DNA of 64,000 bases from Rhabdonatronobacter sediminivivens. Its GTDB lineage: Bacteria; Pseudomonadota; Alphaproteobacteria; Rhodobacterales; Rhodobacteraceae. Shown one piece after another: positions 54,531 to 63,894 of the stretch (the stretch's first letter is position 1; the number at the start of each line of letters is the position of its first letter). The stretch covers positions 1 to 64,000 of the forward strand of contig NZ_JACBXS010000013.1 in NCBI RefSeq assembly GCF_013415485.1. The letters run 5' to 3'. The position numbers were made by a program, and so were the translations under genes. The notes beneath the pieces were generated by a model, which ran no database searches, was not told the DNA's origin, and saw only the letters and a program-made list of their open reading frames with translations.

Positions 54531-55523
54531 TCAGTCCAGAAGCTGGTCGTATTCCCGGGCCAGCGCCCGGCTGTCGGCGCCGTCCGGGGATGCCTTTGCG
54601 GCCAGGGCGGCGTTGCAGCGCGCCAGGGCTGTACCGGCGAGTGGCGGGCAGATTTCAGCCAGGGTCGCCATTTCGGCGGGATTGCCGTTGCAATGAAGCA
54701 CCAGATCGCAGCCCGCGGTCAGCGCCGCCGCGGCGCGCTGTGTCACCGGCCCGGGCAGCGCCTGCATGGAGATGTCATCGGTCATCAGCGCGCCACGAAA
54801 GCCGATGCCGTTGCGGATCAGCGCAATCAGACGGGGCGATACGGTCACCGGCGCCTCTGCATCCAGCGCGGGGAACAGCAGGTGGCCTGTCATTCCCAGC
54901 GGCAGATCGGCCAGCGCGCGGAAGGGGGCGAAATCGGTGGCCTCCAGTTCGGCGACCGGGGTATCCACAAAGGGTAGCGCCAGATGGCTGTCGCTGCGCG
55001 CCCGGCCATGGCCGGGGATATGCTTGAGCACCGGCAGCACGCCCCCCGCCTGCAACCCCGCAGCCATGGCGCGGGCCAGCGTCAGGACCTGCGCGGGGCT
55101 GTCCGCATAGCAGCGGTTGCGCAGGAAGGGATGCGTATCCGGCCGCGCGATATCGGCCAGCGGCGCGCAGTTCACGTCAATCCCCACCGCCGCCAGTTCC
55201 GTGGCAATCAGCCGCCCGCGCAGATACATGGCGCGCTGCGGGTCGCGGGCCCGGGCGGTCTGTTCCAGCGGCGGCAGCCAGCCGCGCCAATGCGGCGGCC
55301 CCATGCGCTGGACGCGCCCGCCTTCCTGGTCGATCAGCACGGGTGCCGCGCGCCCCAGGGCTGCCCGCAGCTCGGCCACAAGTGCGGCAAGCTGCGACGG
55401 GGTTTCGATATTGCGCGCGAAGAGGATGAAACCCCAAGGGTCTGCCCGCGCGAACAGATCACGTTCAGCCGGGGTCAGGCGCGGGCCGGCGCAGCCCAGA
55501 ATCAGCTGGCGCGGGGTGCTCAC
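54531..55523 (-). CDS. nagZ: Beta-N-acetylhexosaminidase NagZ
   Basis: 330 aa, GH3 family. LIDQEGGRVQRMGPPHW, VLKHIPGHGRARSDSHLALP (catalytic His loop) and LMTDDISMQALPG (catalytic Asp) are diagnostic. It removes GlcNAc from anhydromuropeptides in peptidoglycan recycling, in the cytoplasm. The GTG at 55523 gives (M)STPRQLILGCAGP, the expected start, 7 bases after the SPOR gene stop; no strong ribosome-binding site is seen, so coupling is likely. Confidence 0.94.
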   Translation of the reverse strand: MSTPRQLILGCAGPRLTPAERDLFARADPWGFILFARNIETPSQLAALVAELRAALGRAAPVLIDQEGGRVQRMGPPHWRGWLPPLEQTARARDPQRAMYLRGRLIATELAAVGIDVNCAPLADIARPDTHPFLRNRCYADSPAQVLTLARAMAAGLQAGGVLPVLKHIPGHGRARSDSHLALPFVDTPVAELEATDFAPFRALADLPLGMTGHLLFPALDAEAPVTVSPRLIALIRNGIGFRGALMTDDISMQALPGPVTQRAAAALTAGCDLVLHCNGNPAEMATLAEICPPLAGTALARCNAALAAKASPDGADSRALAREYDQLLD

Positions 55524-55530
55524 GGCCGGG

Positions 55531-56499
55531 TCACCGGATGCGCACGGGAATGCAATCGTTGTTCTGCGACAGCAGCACGGTGCAGAAATTGCGCGCATCG
55601 GTTTCATCGTCGAACCCATGGGCGCGCAGCCTGAAGAACACCGATCCGCCGCTATGGGCCTGTTCGATCACCCGGCCGCGTTCATCCAGCAGGGGGCTGT
55701 AGCGCGCGGCGATCACGTCCCAGGCCTCGTGCGCGGCGTCCACACTGGGATAGGTGCCCAGCTGGACCAGACGCATCCCCGGCTGCAGCGTGGCCGGGTC
55801 GATGTCGATGCCGCTGCGCCCGCCCGTGCGCGAGGCCACGGAACTGGCCACGGCCTGAGCCATATCATCCGCAGCCCCCGCGCCCGTGCGCGCAGCCGGG
55901 CTGCTGGACGTCATGCGGCGCACGGCGTCAGGCCGCGCCAGCGGCAGGGGCGAGCGCTCCAGCACGGTGACCGATTCGGGCGGCGGCGGGGTTGCGGCGC
56001 TTTCCGGGGCGGGGCGGGCATCATCGGGGCGAAAGGCCGCTTCGATCACCTCGGCCTGCGACCCGGACGCACCTGTCGCTCTGCGCGCGACCTCGGCCTG
56101 CGGCAGGTCTTCGGCATCCAGATCCAGCGGCGCGGGGGCCAGAACAATCTGGTCGCCCAGCCCTCCGGCACCGCCGCCTGCGGGAATTTCATTGACCGAC
56201 AGCCCCTGAAAGGCCGCCTGCTGGCCGCCTGCGTCCTCGGGGAGCGCGCGCATCGGACCTTCGAGGGCACGCACCACCGGCACGCCGGTCACATCGCGCG
56301 CGATCAGCTGCCAGCTCCACCAACCCAGCCCGGCGACCAGCGCGAGCGACAGCGCCGCCCCCGCCAGGTTGACCATGGCTGCCATCCGAAAGGCCCGCCC
56401 CTGAGGCTCCGGAGCGTGAAACCGGTTGCCGCTGGACGCATACACATCGGCGCCGCCATGATGGACCGCGCCACGATGGGGAGAATAGCTGTCAGTCAT
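55531..56499 (-). CDS. SPOR domain-containing membrane protein
   Basis: 322 aa. A cytoplasmic N-terminus of ~40 residues, one membrane helix (VNLAGAALSLALVAGLGWWS), a long Pro/Ala-rich periplasmic linker, and a C-terminal SPOR domain (MRLVQLGTYPSVDAAHEAWD, HSGGSVFFRLRAHGF, NFCTVLLSQNNDCIPVRI). SPOR domains bind denuded glycan strands at the septum. It sits between argS and nagZ as in other Rhodobacterales; a division or wall role is inferred. The ATG at 56499 has AAGGGCAGG upstream. Confidence 0.87.
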   Translation of the reverse strand: MTDSYSPHRGAVHHGGADVYASSGNRFHAPEPQGRAFRMAAMVNLAGAALSLALVAGLGWWSWQLIARDVTGVPVVRALEGPMRALPEDAGGQQAAFQGLSVNEIPAGGGAGGLGDQIVLAPAPLDLDAEDLPQAEVARRATGASGSQAEVIEAAFRPDDARPAPESAATPPPPESVTVLERSPLPLARPDAVRRMTSSSPAARTGAGAADDMAQAVASSVASRTGGRSGIDIDPATLQPGMRLVQLGTYPSVDAAHEAWDVIAARYSPLLDERGRVIEQAHSGGSVFFRLRAHGFDDETDARNFCTVLLSQNNDCIPVRIR

Positions 56500-56612
56500 G
56501 CCCTGCCCTTGCGCAAGCACACCGAAGATGCGCGCGCCTGCCTGCTCTGTTCCACAGGGTGCCGCTGCACCGCTGTCTTGCCTGTTTCAGACCGGCCGCG
56601 GACGCATTCTGA

Positions 56613-58358
56613 TCAGCGCATCTCTTCGACCGGAGTGACGCCAAGGATAGCAAGCCCGGCCGAAATCACAACGGCTGTGGCGCGGGTCAGGGCGATTTTG
56701 GCCTGTGATGTGGCGAAATCGTCCTCCTGCACGAACCGCAAGGCGGGATCATCATTGCCGCGGTTCCACAAGCCGTGGAATTCCGCCGCCAGTTCCGACA
56801 GATAGCCGGCCACCCGGTGGGGCTCATGGGCCTGCGCGGCGGTTTCCACCAGACGCGGCCATTCGGCCAGCTTGGCGATCAGCGCCAGTTCCGCCGGATG
56901 GTCCAGCGCGCCCAGATCCGCCGCGGCCAGGGCCGCATCATCCACGGCGATCCCGGCGGCTTCGGCCTTGCGCAGGACCGAATGCACCCGGGCATGAGCG
57001 TATTGCACATACCAGACGGGGTTGTCGCGAGATTGCTCCAGAACCCGCGCGAAATCGAAATCCAGCGCCACATCATTCTTGCGCGTCAACATGACAAAGC
57101 GGGTCACATCCGGGCCCACCATCTCGACCACATCGCGCAGGGTGACGAAGGTGCCCGCGCGCTTGGACATCTTGAACGGCTCGCCATCCTTGTAGAGCTT
57201 CACCAGCTGGATCAGCTTGATCTCCAGCGGCACGCGGGCATTGGACAGCGCCGCAACCGCCGCCTTCATCCGCTTGACATAGCCGCCATGATCGGCGCCG
57301 AAAATGTCGATCAACTGATCGAAGCCGCGTTCGATCTTGTCATGGTGATAGGCAATATCGGGGGCGAAATAGGTCCAGCCGCCATCGGATTTGCGGATCG
57401 GGCGGTCCACATCATCGCCATGCGCGGTGGAGCGGAACAGCGTCTGCTCGCGCGGCTCCCAATCCTCGGGCGTCTTGCCCTTCGGCGGCTCCAGCACGCC
57501 GTCATAGATCAGGCCCTGCGCGGCCAGCCGGTCAATGGCGGATTCGATCCGCCCCGTGCCGTAAAGCGCCTTTTCGCTGGAATAGACATCCATGCGCACG
57601 CCAAGGGCGGCCAGATCGGCGCGGATCATCTCCATCATCCGCGCAGTGGCGAAATCGCGGATCACCTCCAGCCAGACGGATTCGGGCTGGTCGAGGAAGC
57701 GGTCGCCGAACTCGGCCTTCAGCGCCTCACCCACGGCGATCAGATATTCGCCGGGATACAGCCCCTCGGCAATCTCGGGCGACAGGCCATGCGCTTCGCG
57801 GTAGCGCTCATAGGCCGAGCGTGCGAGCACATCCACCTGCGCGCCGCCATCGTTGATGTAATATTCGCGGGTGACATCATAGCCCGCAAAATCCAGCAGG
57901 TTGGACAGCGCATCTCCCACCACGGCGCCGCGGGTATGGCCCACATGCATGGGCCCGGTTGGGTTGGCGCTGACGAATTCCACATTCACCTTCACGCCCG
58001 CGCCAAGGGTCGATCGGCCATACTCCGCACCGGCCTCCAGCACGGCGCGCACCAACCCCTGCCAGACGCCGGGCGCCAGACGCATGTTCAGAAACCCCGG
58101 CCCGGCAACCTCGGCGCTGGCGATGCGCGAGTCCTCGCACAGGCGCAGGGCCAGCGCCTCGGCGATCTCGCGCGGTTTGCGGGCAGCGGGGCGCGCCAGC
58201 ACCATGGCGGCATTGGTGGCCATGTCGCCATGGGCGGTATCGCGCGGGGGCTCCACGGTCACGGCGGCCAGATCCAGCCCCGCAGGCAGATCCCCCGCCG
58301 CCATCATCGCCTCCAGGCTGCCCGTGACCAGCGCGCGAATTTCCGAAAACAGGTTCAT
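56613..58358 (-). CDS. argS: Arginine--tRNA ligase
   Basis: 581 aa class I synthetase. [20 protein letters not shown] contains the HIGH-like signature (HVGH), and [13 protein letters not shown] is the KMSKS equivalent. The N-terminal tRNA-binding Add1 domain and C-terminal anticodon-binding DALR domain ([16 protein letters not shown] onward) are present. The start at 58358 ([10 protein letters not shown]) matches orthologs; ATGs at 58367 and 58376 are alternatives and the latter has AGGGGCGC upstream. Confidence 0.97.
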   Translation of the reverse strand: MNLFSEIRALVTGSLEAMMAAGDLPAGLDLAAVTVEPPRDTAHGDMATNAAMVLARPAARKPREIAEALALRLCEDSRIASAEVAGPGFLNMRLAPGVWQGLVRAVLEAGAEYGRSTLGAGVKVNVEFVSANPTGPMHVGHTRGAVVGDALSNLLDFAGYDVTREYYINDGGAQVDVLARSAYERYREAHGLSPEIAEGLYPGEYLIAVGEALKAEFGDRFLDQPESVWLEVIRDFATARMMEMIRADLAALGVRMDVYSSEKALYGTGRIESAIDRLAAQGLIYDGVLEPPKGKTPEDWEPREQTLFRSTAHGDDVDRPIRKSDGGWTYFAPDIAYHHDKIERGFDQLIDIFGADHGGYVKRMKAAVAALSNARVPLEIKLIQLVKLYKDGEPFKMSKRAGTFVTLRDVVEMVGPDVTRFVMLTRKNDVALDFDFARVLEQSRDNPVWYVQYAHARVHSVLRKAEAAGIAVDDAALAAADLGALDHPAELALIAKLAEWPRLVETAAQAHEPHRVAGYLSELAAEFHGLWNRGNDDPALRFVQEDDFATSQAKIALTRATAVVISAGLAILGVTPVEEMR

Positions 58359-58465
58359 CTTATCCATCCCATCCATGCGCCCCTGCCCTACGGCGCCGGG
58401 CAAACCGGGTCAAGCCAGCGCGCACGCGCCCGCCACAGGCCCCGCCGGGCCGCCCGCGGCCCGGC

Positions 58466-58511
58466 AGCGCCCGGCGCGGGAGGGTGGGTGGGTGGGACCG
58501 CGCCGGGCGCT
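58466..58511 (-). repeat. C-rich-loop hairpin, copy G (3' of prfC)
   Basis: Stem AGCGCCCGGCGCGG (58466-58479) with CCGCGCCGGGCGCT (58498-58511), 14 bp perfect. The 18-nt sense (minus) loop is TCCCACCCACCCACCCTC. It starts 15 bases after the prfC stop. The plus strand shows GGGTGGGTGGGTGGG. Compact version of the same element. Confidence 0.75.
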
Positions 58512-58526
58512 TCCGGCGCCGGCCAG

Positions 58527-60131
58527 TCAGACCATCATTTCCTTGGTGGCGGTCAGGCTGACATCGGGCCAGTCCCGCGCCACCCGGTCAATGTCCCATT
58601 GCAGCCGGGTCAGGAACACCACATCCCCATCGCTGTCATGGGCGATATGCTGGCGGTTCGCGGCGGCGAATTTCTCCACCGCCTCCTTCCCCCCCGACAC
58701 CCAGCGGGCCGAGGTGAACTGCGTCGGCTCAAAGCGAACCGGCAGTCCGTATTCCAGCTCGATCCGGCTGGCCAGAACCTCGAACTGCAACTGCCCCACC
58801 ACGCCCACGATGAAGCCGGACCCAAAGGCCGGCTTGAACACCTTGGCCGCGCCTTCCTCGGCAAATTGCGTCAGCGCCTTGTCCAGATGCTTGGCCTTCA
58901 TCGGATCGCCCGCCCGGCAGGCCTGCAACAATTCCGGCGCAAAAGACGGAATCCCGGTGAATCGCAGCGCCTCGCCCTCGGTCAGCGCGTCACCGATACG
59001 CAACTGGCCGTGGTTGGGGATACCGATGATATCGCCCGCCCAGGCTTCCTCGGCCAGTTCACGGTCGGCGGCCAGGAACAGCACCGGATTGGTCACCGCC
59101 ATCTGCTTCTTCGCCCGCACATGGGTCAGCTTCATCCCGCGCATAAAATGCCCCGAGGCAAGGCGAACGAACGCCACCCGGTCGCGGTGCTTGGGGTCCA
59201 TGTTGGCCTGCACCTTGAACACGAAGCCCGCAACCTTCTCCTCCTCGGGCGCCACCACACGCTCAGCGCGCTGGGGCTGGGGTTCGGGGCCATAGGCGGC
59301 GATGCCCTCCATCAGTTCCTTCACACCAAAGGAATTGATCGCGCTGCCGAACCAGATCGGACTCAGATGCCCCTCCTGCACGGATTTCACATCCAGCGGC
59401 GGCAGCAGCTCGCGCGCCATCTCCACGTCCTCACGCAACTGCGCCAGCAGATGCGCGGGAATGTGCTCGGCCATCTTGGGGTCGTCCAACCCCTCCAGCA
59501 CCACCGTCTCGGCCACCCGGTTGCGGTCGGCGCGGTCCATCAGCTCCAGCCGGTTGCGCAGCAGGTCATAGCAGCCGATGAACTCCGCCCCCTGCCCGAT
59601 CGGCCAGCTTGCGGGCGTCACATCGATGGCCAGGTTCTCCTGAATCTCGTCGATGATGTCGAAGGTCTCGCGGCTTTCGCGGTCCATCTTGTTGCAGAAG
59701 GTCAGGATCGGCAGATCGCGCAGGCGGCAGACCTCGAACAGCTTGCGGGTCTGGGATTCCACGCCCTTCGCCCCGTCGATCACCATGATCGCCGCATCCA
59801 CCGCCGTCAGCGTGCGATAGGTGTCCTCGGAGAAATCGCTGTGCCCGGGCGTGTCCACCAGATTGAACCGGTAGCGCCCGAAATCGAAGGACATGGCCGA
59901 GGCCGAGACCGAAATCCCGCGGTCCTTCTCCATCTGCATGAAATCCGAGCGCGTGCGCCGCGCCTCGCCCTTGGCGCGCACCTGCCCCGCCATCTGGATC
60001 GCACCGCCGAACAGCAGGAATTTCTCGGTCAGCGTGGTCTTGCCCGCATCCGGGTGCGAGATGATGGCGAATGTGCGCCGCCGGGCGATCTCGGGCGGCA
60101 ATTCGGGGCGGTTTGAAAGGGCGTCCTGCAT
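58527..60131 (-). CDS. prfC: Peptide chain release factor 3
   Basis: 534 aa translational GTPase that recycles RF1/RF2. G1 ISHPDAGKTTLTEKFL, G3 LVDTPGHSDFSEDTYRTL, G4 FCNKMDRE, switch I region RTRSDFMQMEKDRGISVSAS. DPKHRDRVAFVRLASGHF and VGVVGQLQFEVLASRIELEY are RF3-specific. The ATG at 60131 gives a normal start. Confidence 0.97.
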   Translation of the reverse strand: MQDALSNRPELPPEIARRRTFAIISHPDAGKTTLTEKFLLFGGAIQMAGQVRAKGEARRTRSDFMQMEKDRGISVSASAMSFDFGRYRFNLVDTPGHSDFSEDTYRTLTAVDAAIMVIDGAKGVESQTRKLFEVCRLRDLPILTFCNKMDRESRETFDIIDEIQENLAIDVTPASWPIGQGAEFIGCYDLLRNRLELMDRADRNRVAETVVLEGLDDPKMAEHIPAHLLAQLREDVEMARELLPPLDVKSVQEGHLSPIWFGSAINSFGVKELMEGIAAYGPEPQPQRAERVVAPEEEKVAGFVFKVQANMDPKHRDRVAFVRLASGHFMRGMKLTHVRAKKQMAVTNPVLFLAADRELAEEAWAGDIIGIPNHGQLRIGDALTEGEALRFTGIPSFAPELLQACRAGDPMKAKHLDKALTQFAEEGAAKVFKPAFGSGFIVGVVGQLQFEVLASRIELEYGLPVRFEPTQFTSARWVSGGKEAVEKFAAANRQHIAHDSDGDVVFLTRLQWDIDRVARDWPDVSLTATKEMMV

Positions 60132-60272
60132 GGCGCGCGTATAGGCGAGCGCGCAGACCGGGACAAGACGCAGAAATCATGCATATCGCCGGCGCAGCGA
60201 AAGCAGACACCGGCGCGAATCACCACTTTTCATGCTATCGTCACAGCTGTTTTATCAAAATGGAGTTCAAAA

Positions 60273-60620
60273 ATGACCGCTTTACGCTGTTCCGTTTCCG
60301 CCCTCGCCCTTGTTCTGGCCAGCACCGCCGCTTCGGCGCAGGACGCCCCCCCGGGCGCTGCCGCCAGCGATTGCGACATCAACGCATTTACGCCCATCAT
60401 CTCGGAACGCACCGGCGAGGTCCTGTACTGGATCAACCCCACCTGCACGGCCGGCACCGGCGGGTCAGGCACCGAGCCGCAACCACCGGCTGCCCCGGCG
60501 CCCGCGCAAGCCCCCCCAGCCCCCGAACCGCCAGCCCCCGCACCACCAGCCCCACCACCACCGGACAATGATGCGCCACCAGAAGATGACAATGGCGGGA
60601 ATGGGTATGATGTGGTCTGA
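60273..60620 (+). CDS. Small secreted protein with Pro-rich tail, unknown
   Basis: 115 aa. GGAG precedes the ATG. Signal peptide MTALRCSVSALALVLASTAA, likely cleaved near ASAQ, leaves ~90 residues. A short segment with two Cys (DCDINAFTPIISERTGEVLY) comes first, then a Pro/Ala run and an acidic Asn/Asp end. Coding is supported by signal peptide, ribosome-binding site and codon use. I recognise no family; a low-complexity exported protein. Confidence 0.6.
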   Translation: MTALRCSVSALALVLASTAASAQDAPPGAAASDCDINAFTPIISERTGEVLYWINPTCTAGTGGSGTEPQPPAAPAPAQAPPAPEPPAPAPPAPPPPDNDAPPEDDNGGNGYDVV

Positions 60621-60646
60621 AACCCGTCGCCGCCGCGCAGGCATGG

Positions 60647-61951
60647 GTGCCGGGAACAGGGGCCGCTGAGCGTGCCCGGTCTGCAAGGGTGACGGCACCC
60701 CATACAGCCCGCGTCCTGCTGTGCTGCGAAGCCGGCAGCGGGCGTGGACATGTCACCACCCTGGCTGCGGTGGCGCGCGCGCTGGCGCCGGACTATCGCA
60801 GCCAGGCGGTTCTGGCGCGGCTGGACCATGCCGATGTCCTGGCACCGCTTTGCGACCGGGTGGATCCAGGCCTGCATCTTCGGCGCCTCAAGCGGGCTCC
60901 GGTTCCACGCACCCTCAGCGCCGCCAGCTGGCTGCAGATCCGCGGCTTCGGCGATCCGGATACGCTGCGTGCGCGCTTCGAATGGTGCTGCGCCGCCCTG
61001 CAAGCGATCCGCCCGGCGCTGGTGGTAGGCGATTACGCACCCACCATGCTGATGGCAGCCCGCACCATGGGCATTACCTGCGTGGCGACAGGCGCCGCTT
61101 TCGGCCTTCCACCCGCCACGCTGGACCATCTGCCGGAACTTCTGACGCCGCAGGACGCGGCCGCCCATGGCACCGCCCTGCCCGATGATGCCCCGCCCGT
61201 AGACGAGGCCGCCCTGTGCAGTACCATCAACCACACACTTGCGCCGCTGGGCCTACCTCCGCTGCACCGCCTGGCCCAGGTCCATGACTGCACCATGGCG
61301 CTGCCACGCGGGGTAAGCCTTTGGGACCCCTATGCCGCATGGCGGGACCGCCCGCTGCTGTTGCCGCTGGACCGCCTGCCCCCGCTGGCCGATGGCGCGC
61401 AGGGCACCGTTTTCATCTATCTGTCCGGCGCCGATCTGCGCGAAGAAGCGATCCGCACCGCCCTGACCCGCCTGCCCTTTGCCGCATGTCTGGTGGCGCC
61501 GGGCCTGAGCGCCGAGGCTGCAGCCCAGCTTTCCGCCAACCCGCTGCTGACCATCTCTCCCACGCCGCTGCCCCCGGACCGGATCGCCGCGCAAAGCCGC
61601 GCGGTGCTTTGCGCCGGGCAGGCGGGCACGCTGGCGCTGGCGGTTCTGGCGGGGCTGCCGGTGCTTGCCCTGCCGATGCAGCATGAACAGCTCTCGAATG
61701 CCCTGCGCGCCGCCGCACAGCTTTCCGCCTGCCGCGTGCTGCCCCGCACCGCACGCAGCCCCGATGCGATCATCGACACCCTCGCCGCGCTGCTGGCCCG
61801 GCCTGCATCTGCAAAAACCGCCCGGCAGGATGCCCTTCGCCTGCGCTCTGCCTATGCCGAAACCGCCATCGAAAGCTACCGGCGCCTGCTGCGACCCCTG
61901 GCCGGGCGCGCAGGCAACGCCCCTCTTCCCCCGCCCGGCGATGCAGGCTAG
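60647..61951 (+). CDS. Glycosyltransferase, GT-B fold, UDP-sugar type
   Basis: 434 aa if the GTG at 60647 is used; a GTG at 60689 starts directly before the first beta-strand (ARVLLCCEAGSGRGHVTTLA) and may be the true start. The Rossmann start with GSGRGHV and the C-terminal AVLCAGQAGTLALAVLAGLP then ALPMQHEQLSNALRAAAQLS (donor-binding loop) match GT1/GT28-like glycosyltransferases. Substrate unknown. It lies 9 bases upstream of hisF, an unexpected partner for histidine genes. Confidence 0.75.
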   Translation: MPGTGAAERARSARVTAPHTARVLLCCEAGSGRGHVTTLAAVARALAPDYRSQAVLARLDHADVLAPLCDRVDPGLHLRRLKRAPVPRTLSAASWLQIRGFGDPDTLRARFEWCCAALQAIRPALVVGDYAPTMLMAARTMGITCVATGAAFGLPPATLDHLPELLTPQDAAAHGTALPDDAPPVDEAALCSTINHTLAPLGLPPLHRLAQVHDCTMALPRGVSLWDPYAAWRDRPLLLPLDRLPPLADGAQGTVFIYLSGADLREEAIRTALTRLPFAACLVAPGLSAEAAAQLSANPLLTISPTPLPPDRIAAQSRAVLCAGQAGTLALAVLAGLPVLALPMQHEQLSNALRAAAQLSACRVLPRTARSPDAIIDTLAALLARPASAKTARQDALRLRSAYAETAIESYRRLLRPLAGRAGNAPLPPPGDAG

Positions 61952-61960
61952 AAGACCGCC

Positions 61961-62722
61961 ATGTTGAAAACCCGCATCATCCCCTGCCTGGACGTTGCCG
62001 ATGGCCGCGTGGTCAAGGGCGTCAATTTCGTGGACCTGCGCGACGCCGGCGACCCGGTCGAGGCCGCCCGCGCCTATGACGCCGCCGGCGCCGATGAACT
62101 GTGCTTTCTGGACATCCACGCCACCCATGAAAACCGCGGCGTGATGCTGGATCTGGTCACCCGCACCGCCGAACAGTGCTTCATGCCGCTGACCGTCGGC
62201 GGCGGCGTGCGCTCGGCCGAGGATGTGCGCGCCCTGCTGCTGGCCGGTGCCGACAAGGTCAGTTTCAACTCCGCCGCCGTGGCCGACCCCGATGTTGTCG
62301 CCCGCGCCGCCGACCGCTTCGGCAGCCAGTGCATCGTGGTCGCCATTGACGCCAAGACCGTCAGCCCCGGCAAATGGGAAATCTTCACCCATGGCGGGCG
62401 GCGGCCCACCGGCGTCGATGCGCTGGACTTCGCCCGCACCGTGGCCGCCAAGGGCGCCGGAGAGATCCTGCTTACCTCGATGGACCGTGACGGCACCCGC
62501 GCGGGCTTCAACCTGCCGCTCACCCGCGCCATCGTCGATGCCGTGGGCATACCGGTGATTGCCAGCGGCGGTGTGGGCACGCTCGATCATCTGGTCGAAG
62601 GCGTGACGGAAGGCGGCGCCTCGGCGGTGCTGGCCGCATCGATCTTCCATTTCGGCGACCACACGATCGGCGAGGCCAAGGCCCATATGGCCGCCGCCGG
62701 CATCCCGGTGCGCCTGGCATGA
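61961..62722 (+). CDS. hisF: Imidazole glycerol phosphate synthase subunit HisF
   Basis: 253 aa TIM barrel that cyclises PRFAR with ammonia from His[21 protein letters not shown] contains the first catalytic Asp. VAIDAKTVS contains the second. [16 protein letters not shown] and [18 protein letters not shown] bind phosphate. HisH is not in the window. The stop overlaps the hisE start (ATGA, 62719-62722). Confidence 0.98.
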   Translation: MLKTRIIPCLDVADGRVVKGVNFVDLRDAGDPVEAARAYDAAGADELCFLDIHATHENRGVMLDLVTRTAEQCFMPLTVGGGVRSAEDVRALLLAGADKVSFNSAAVADPDVVARAADRFGSQCIVVAIDAKTVSPGKWEIFTHGGRRPTGVDALDFARTVAAKGAGEILLTSMDRDGTRAGFNLPLTRAIVDAVGIPVIASGGVGTLDHLVEGVTEGGASAVLAASIFHFGDHTIGEAKAHMAAAGIPVRLA

Positions 62723-63045
62723 CCCCGCCGGAAAGCCCGCTTGCCCGCCTGGCCGCCACCATCGCCGCGCGCAAGGGCGCCGACCCTGACAGCAGCTGGA
62801 CCGCACGCCTGCTGGCCAAGGGCCCCGAAAAATGCGCCGAGAAATTCGGCGAAGAGGCCATCGAAGCCGTGATCGAAGCCGTGCGCGGCGACCGCGCCCG
62901 GCTGACCGCCGAAGCCGCCGATGTGCTCTATCACCTGCTGGTCATGTGCACCGCCCGCGGCATTTCGCTGGCCGATATCGAGGCCGAACTGGCCCGCCGC
63001 GAAGGGCAATCGGGCCTGGCCGAAAAAGCCGCGCGCAAGGGCTGA
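62719..63045 (+). CDS. hisE: Phosphoribosyl-ATP diphosphatase
   Basis: 108 aa. [40 protein letters not shown] and [20 protein letters not shown] are the HisE/MazG-like metal-binding helices. Removes pyrophosphate from phosphoribosyl-ATP in histidine synthesis. HisI is not fused and not nearby. Confidence 0.97.
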   Translation: MTPPESPLARLAATIAARKGADPDSSWTARLLAKGPEKCAEKFGEEAIEAVIEAVRGDRARLTAEAADVLYHLLVMCTARGISLADIEAELARREGQSGLAEKAARKG

Positions 63046-63067
63046 AGCCCGCCCCCGCCCGGGCTTC
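63044..63067 (+). terminator. Hairpin at the end of hisE
   Basis: GAAGCCCG (63044-63051), 8-base loop, CGGGCTTC (63060-63067). The left arm starts on the last two bases of the hisE stop. It is followed by ATCTTGCCGAAAAATTCTCC then a G run, a short motif I recall as frequent between genes in Rhodobacterales. Moderate terminator. Confidence 0.5.
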
Positions 63068-63168
63068 ATCTTGCCGAAAAATTCTCCGGGGGGACGGCCC
63101 GGTGCCAGCAGGGACAGGGGCGGGCAGCCCCCCATGCCGCGCCCGCCACACATCCTGACGATGAACAG

Positions 63169-63197
63169 TTGAAAGCCGCGCCAAACCGCGCTAACGA
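63169..63197 (+). promoter_or_regulatory. Promoter of tRNA-Leu
   Basis: TTGAAA (63169-63174), 17-base spacer, TAACGA (63192-63197), ending 10 bases before the tRNA 5' end. Spacing is ideal for a stable-RNA promoter. Confidence 0.55.
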
Positions 63198-63207
63198 AAC
63201 CCCGGAT

Positions 63208-63291
63208 GCGGGTGTGGCGGAATGGTAGACGCAGGGCACTCAAAATGCTCCGCCGCAAGGCGTGGGAGTTCGACTCTCCCCACCCGCACCA
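63208..63291 (+). tRNA. tRNA-Leu (anticodon CAA)
   Basis: 84 nt including an encoded CCA. Acceptor GCGGGTG (63208-63214) pairs with CACCCGC (63281-63287). Anticodon stem GGGCA/TGCTC with loop CTCAAAA gives anticodon CAA, reading UUG. A long variable arm (CGCCGCAAGGCG region) is typical of class II leucine tRNAs. T-arm GGGAG-TTCGACT-CTCCC is intact. Confidence 0.95.
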
Positions 63292-63300
63292 AGGCTCACA

Positions 63301-63894
63301 TCACTCCTTGCCGTCCATCTTCTTGCGCAATCCGGCCAGTGCCGCAAAGGGGCGCAGATCGGCATCCTGCAGCGGCACCTGCCCATCCGGGGCGGCGCGC
63401 AGGGCGCCGTCCTCGCCCAGCGCGGCCCCTTCGGCGCGGGGAAAGGGCGGCAGCGCCAGGGTCAGCGCCTCGATCGCCACGGCGCCCACATCGATCACCG
63501 CTCCCAGCGCCTCGGCATCCTCATCCTCCGGGGTTTCGATGTCATCGCCCTCGGGTTCGACGAAATCGGCCAGGAAACGGCGCTCCACGCGCTCATCGAT
63601 CCGCGCAGGAACGGGGGCCAGGCTGACCACGCAGTCCTGCACCACCGTTGCGCCCAGATCGGCCACCAGTTCCCAATCCTTGCGCCCAAGGGGCCGCAGC
63701 TCTCCGGCGAAGCGCAGCTTGCGCAGCTTCTGCAGTCCCAGCGCCGCGGCGATCTTCTGGCGGGTGCTGGCATCGGGGACCAGTTCGAACCGCAGATGCG
63801 CGCGGGACGCCAGATCATTGCGGCGCAGCACCAGCGTCAGATCGCTGCGGGCGGCGGGTGACTTGGGATCATCGGTCACGGCAGGCTTCCCCAT
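63301..63894 (-). CDS. YceD/DUF177 family protein
   Basis: 197 aa from the ATG at 63894. A GTG at 63879 has GGGGAAG six bases upstream and may be the real start. LRFAGELRPLGRKDWELVAD, LGATVVQDCVVSLAPVPARI (with the single conserved Cys) and RRFLADFVEPEGDDIETPED, plus the C-terminal LPLQ/RPFAAL-type end, fit the family linked to 23S rRNA accumulation in bacteria. It converges on tRNA-Leu. Confidence 0.85.
   Translation of the reverse strand: MGKPAVTDDPKSPAARSDLTLVLRRNDLASRAHLRFELVPDASTRQKIAAALGLQKLRKLRFAGELRPLGRKDWELVADLGATVVQDCVVSLAPVPARIDERVERRFLADFVEPEGDDIETPEDEDAEALGAVIDVGAVAIEALTLALPPFPRAEGAALGEDGALRAAPDGQVPLQDADLRPFAALAGLRKKMDGKE

Noticed and set aside
56775..60116. 1113-aa open frame on the plus strand
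   Set aside because: It lies antisense to argS and prfC and crosses both. Long antisense frames arise from high GC3; it has no family motif, signal or ribosome-binding site.
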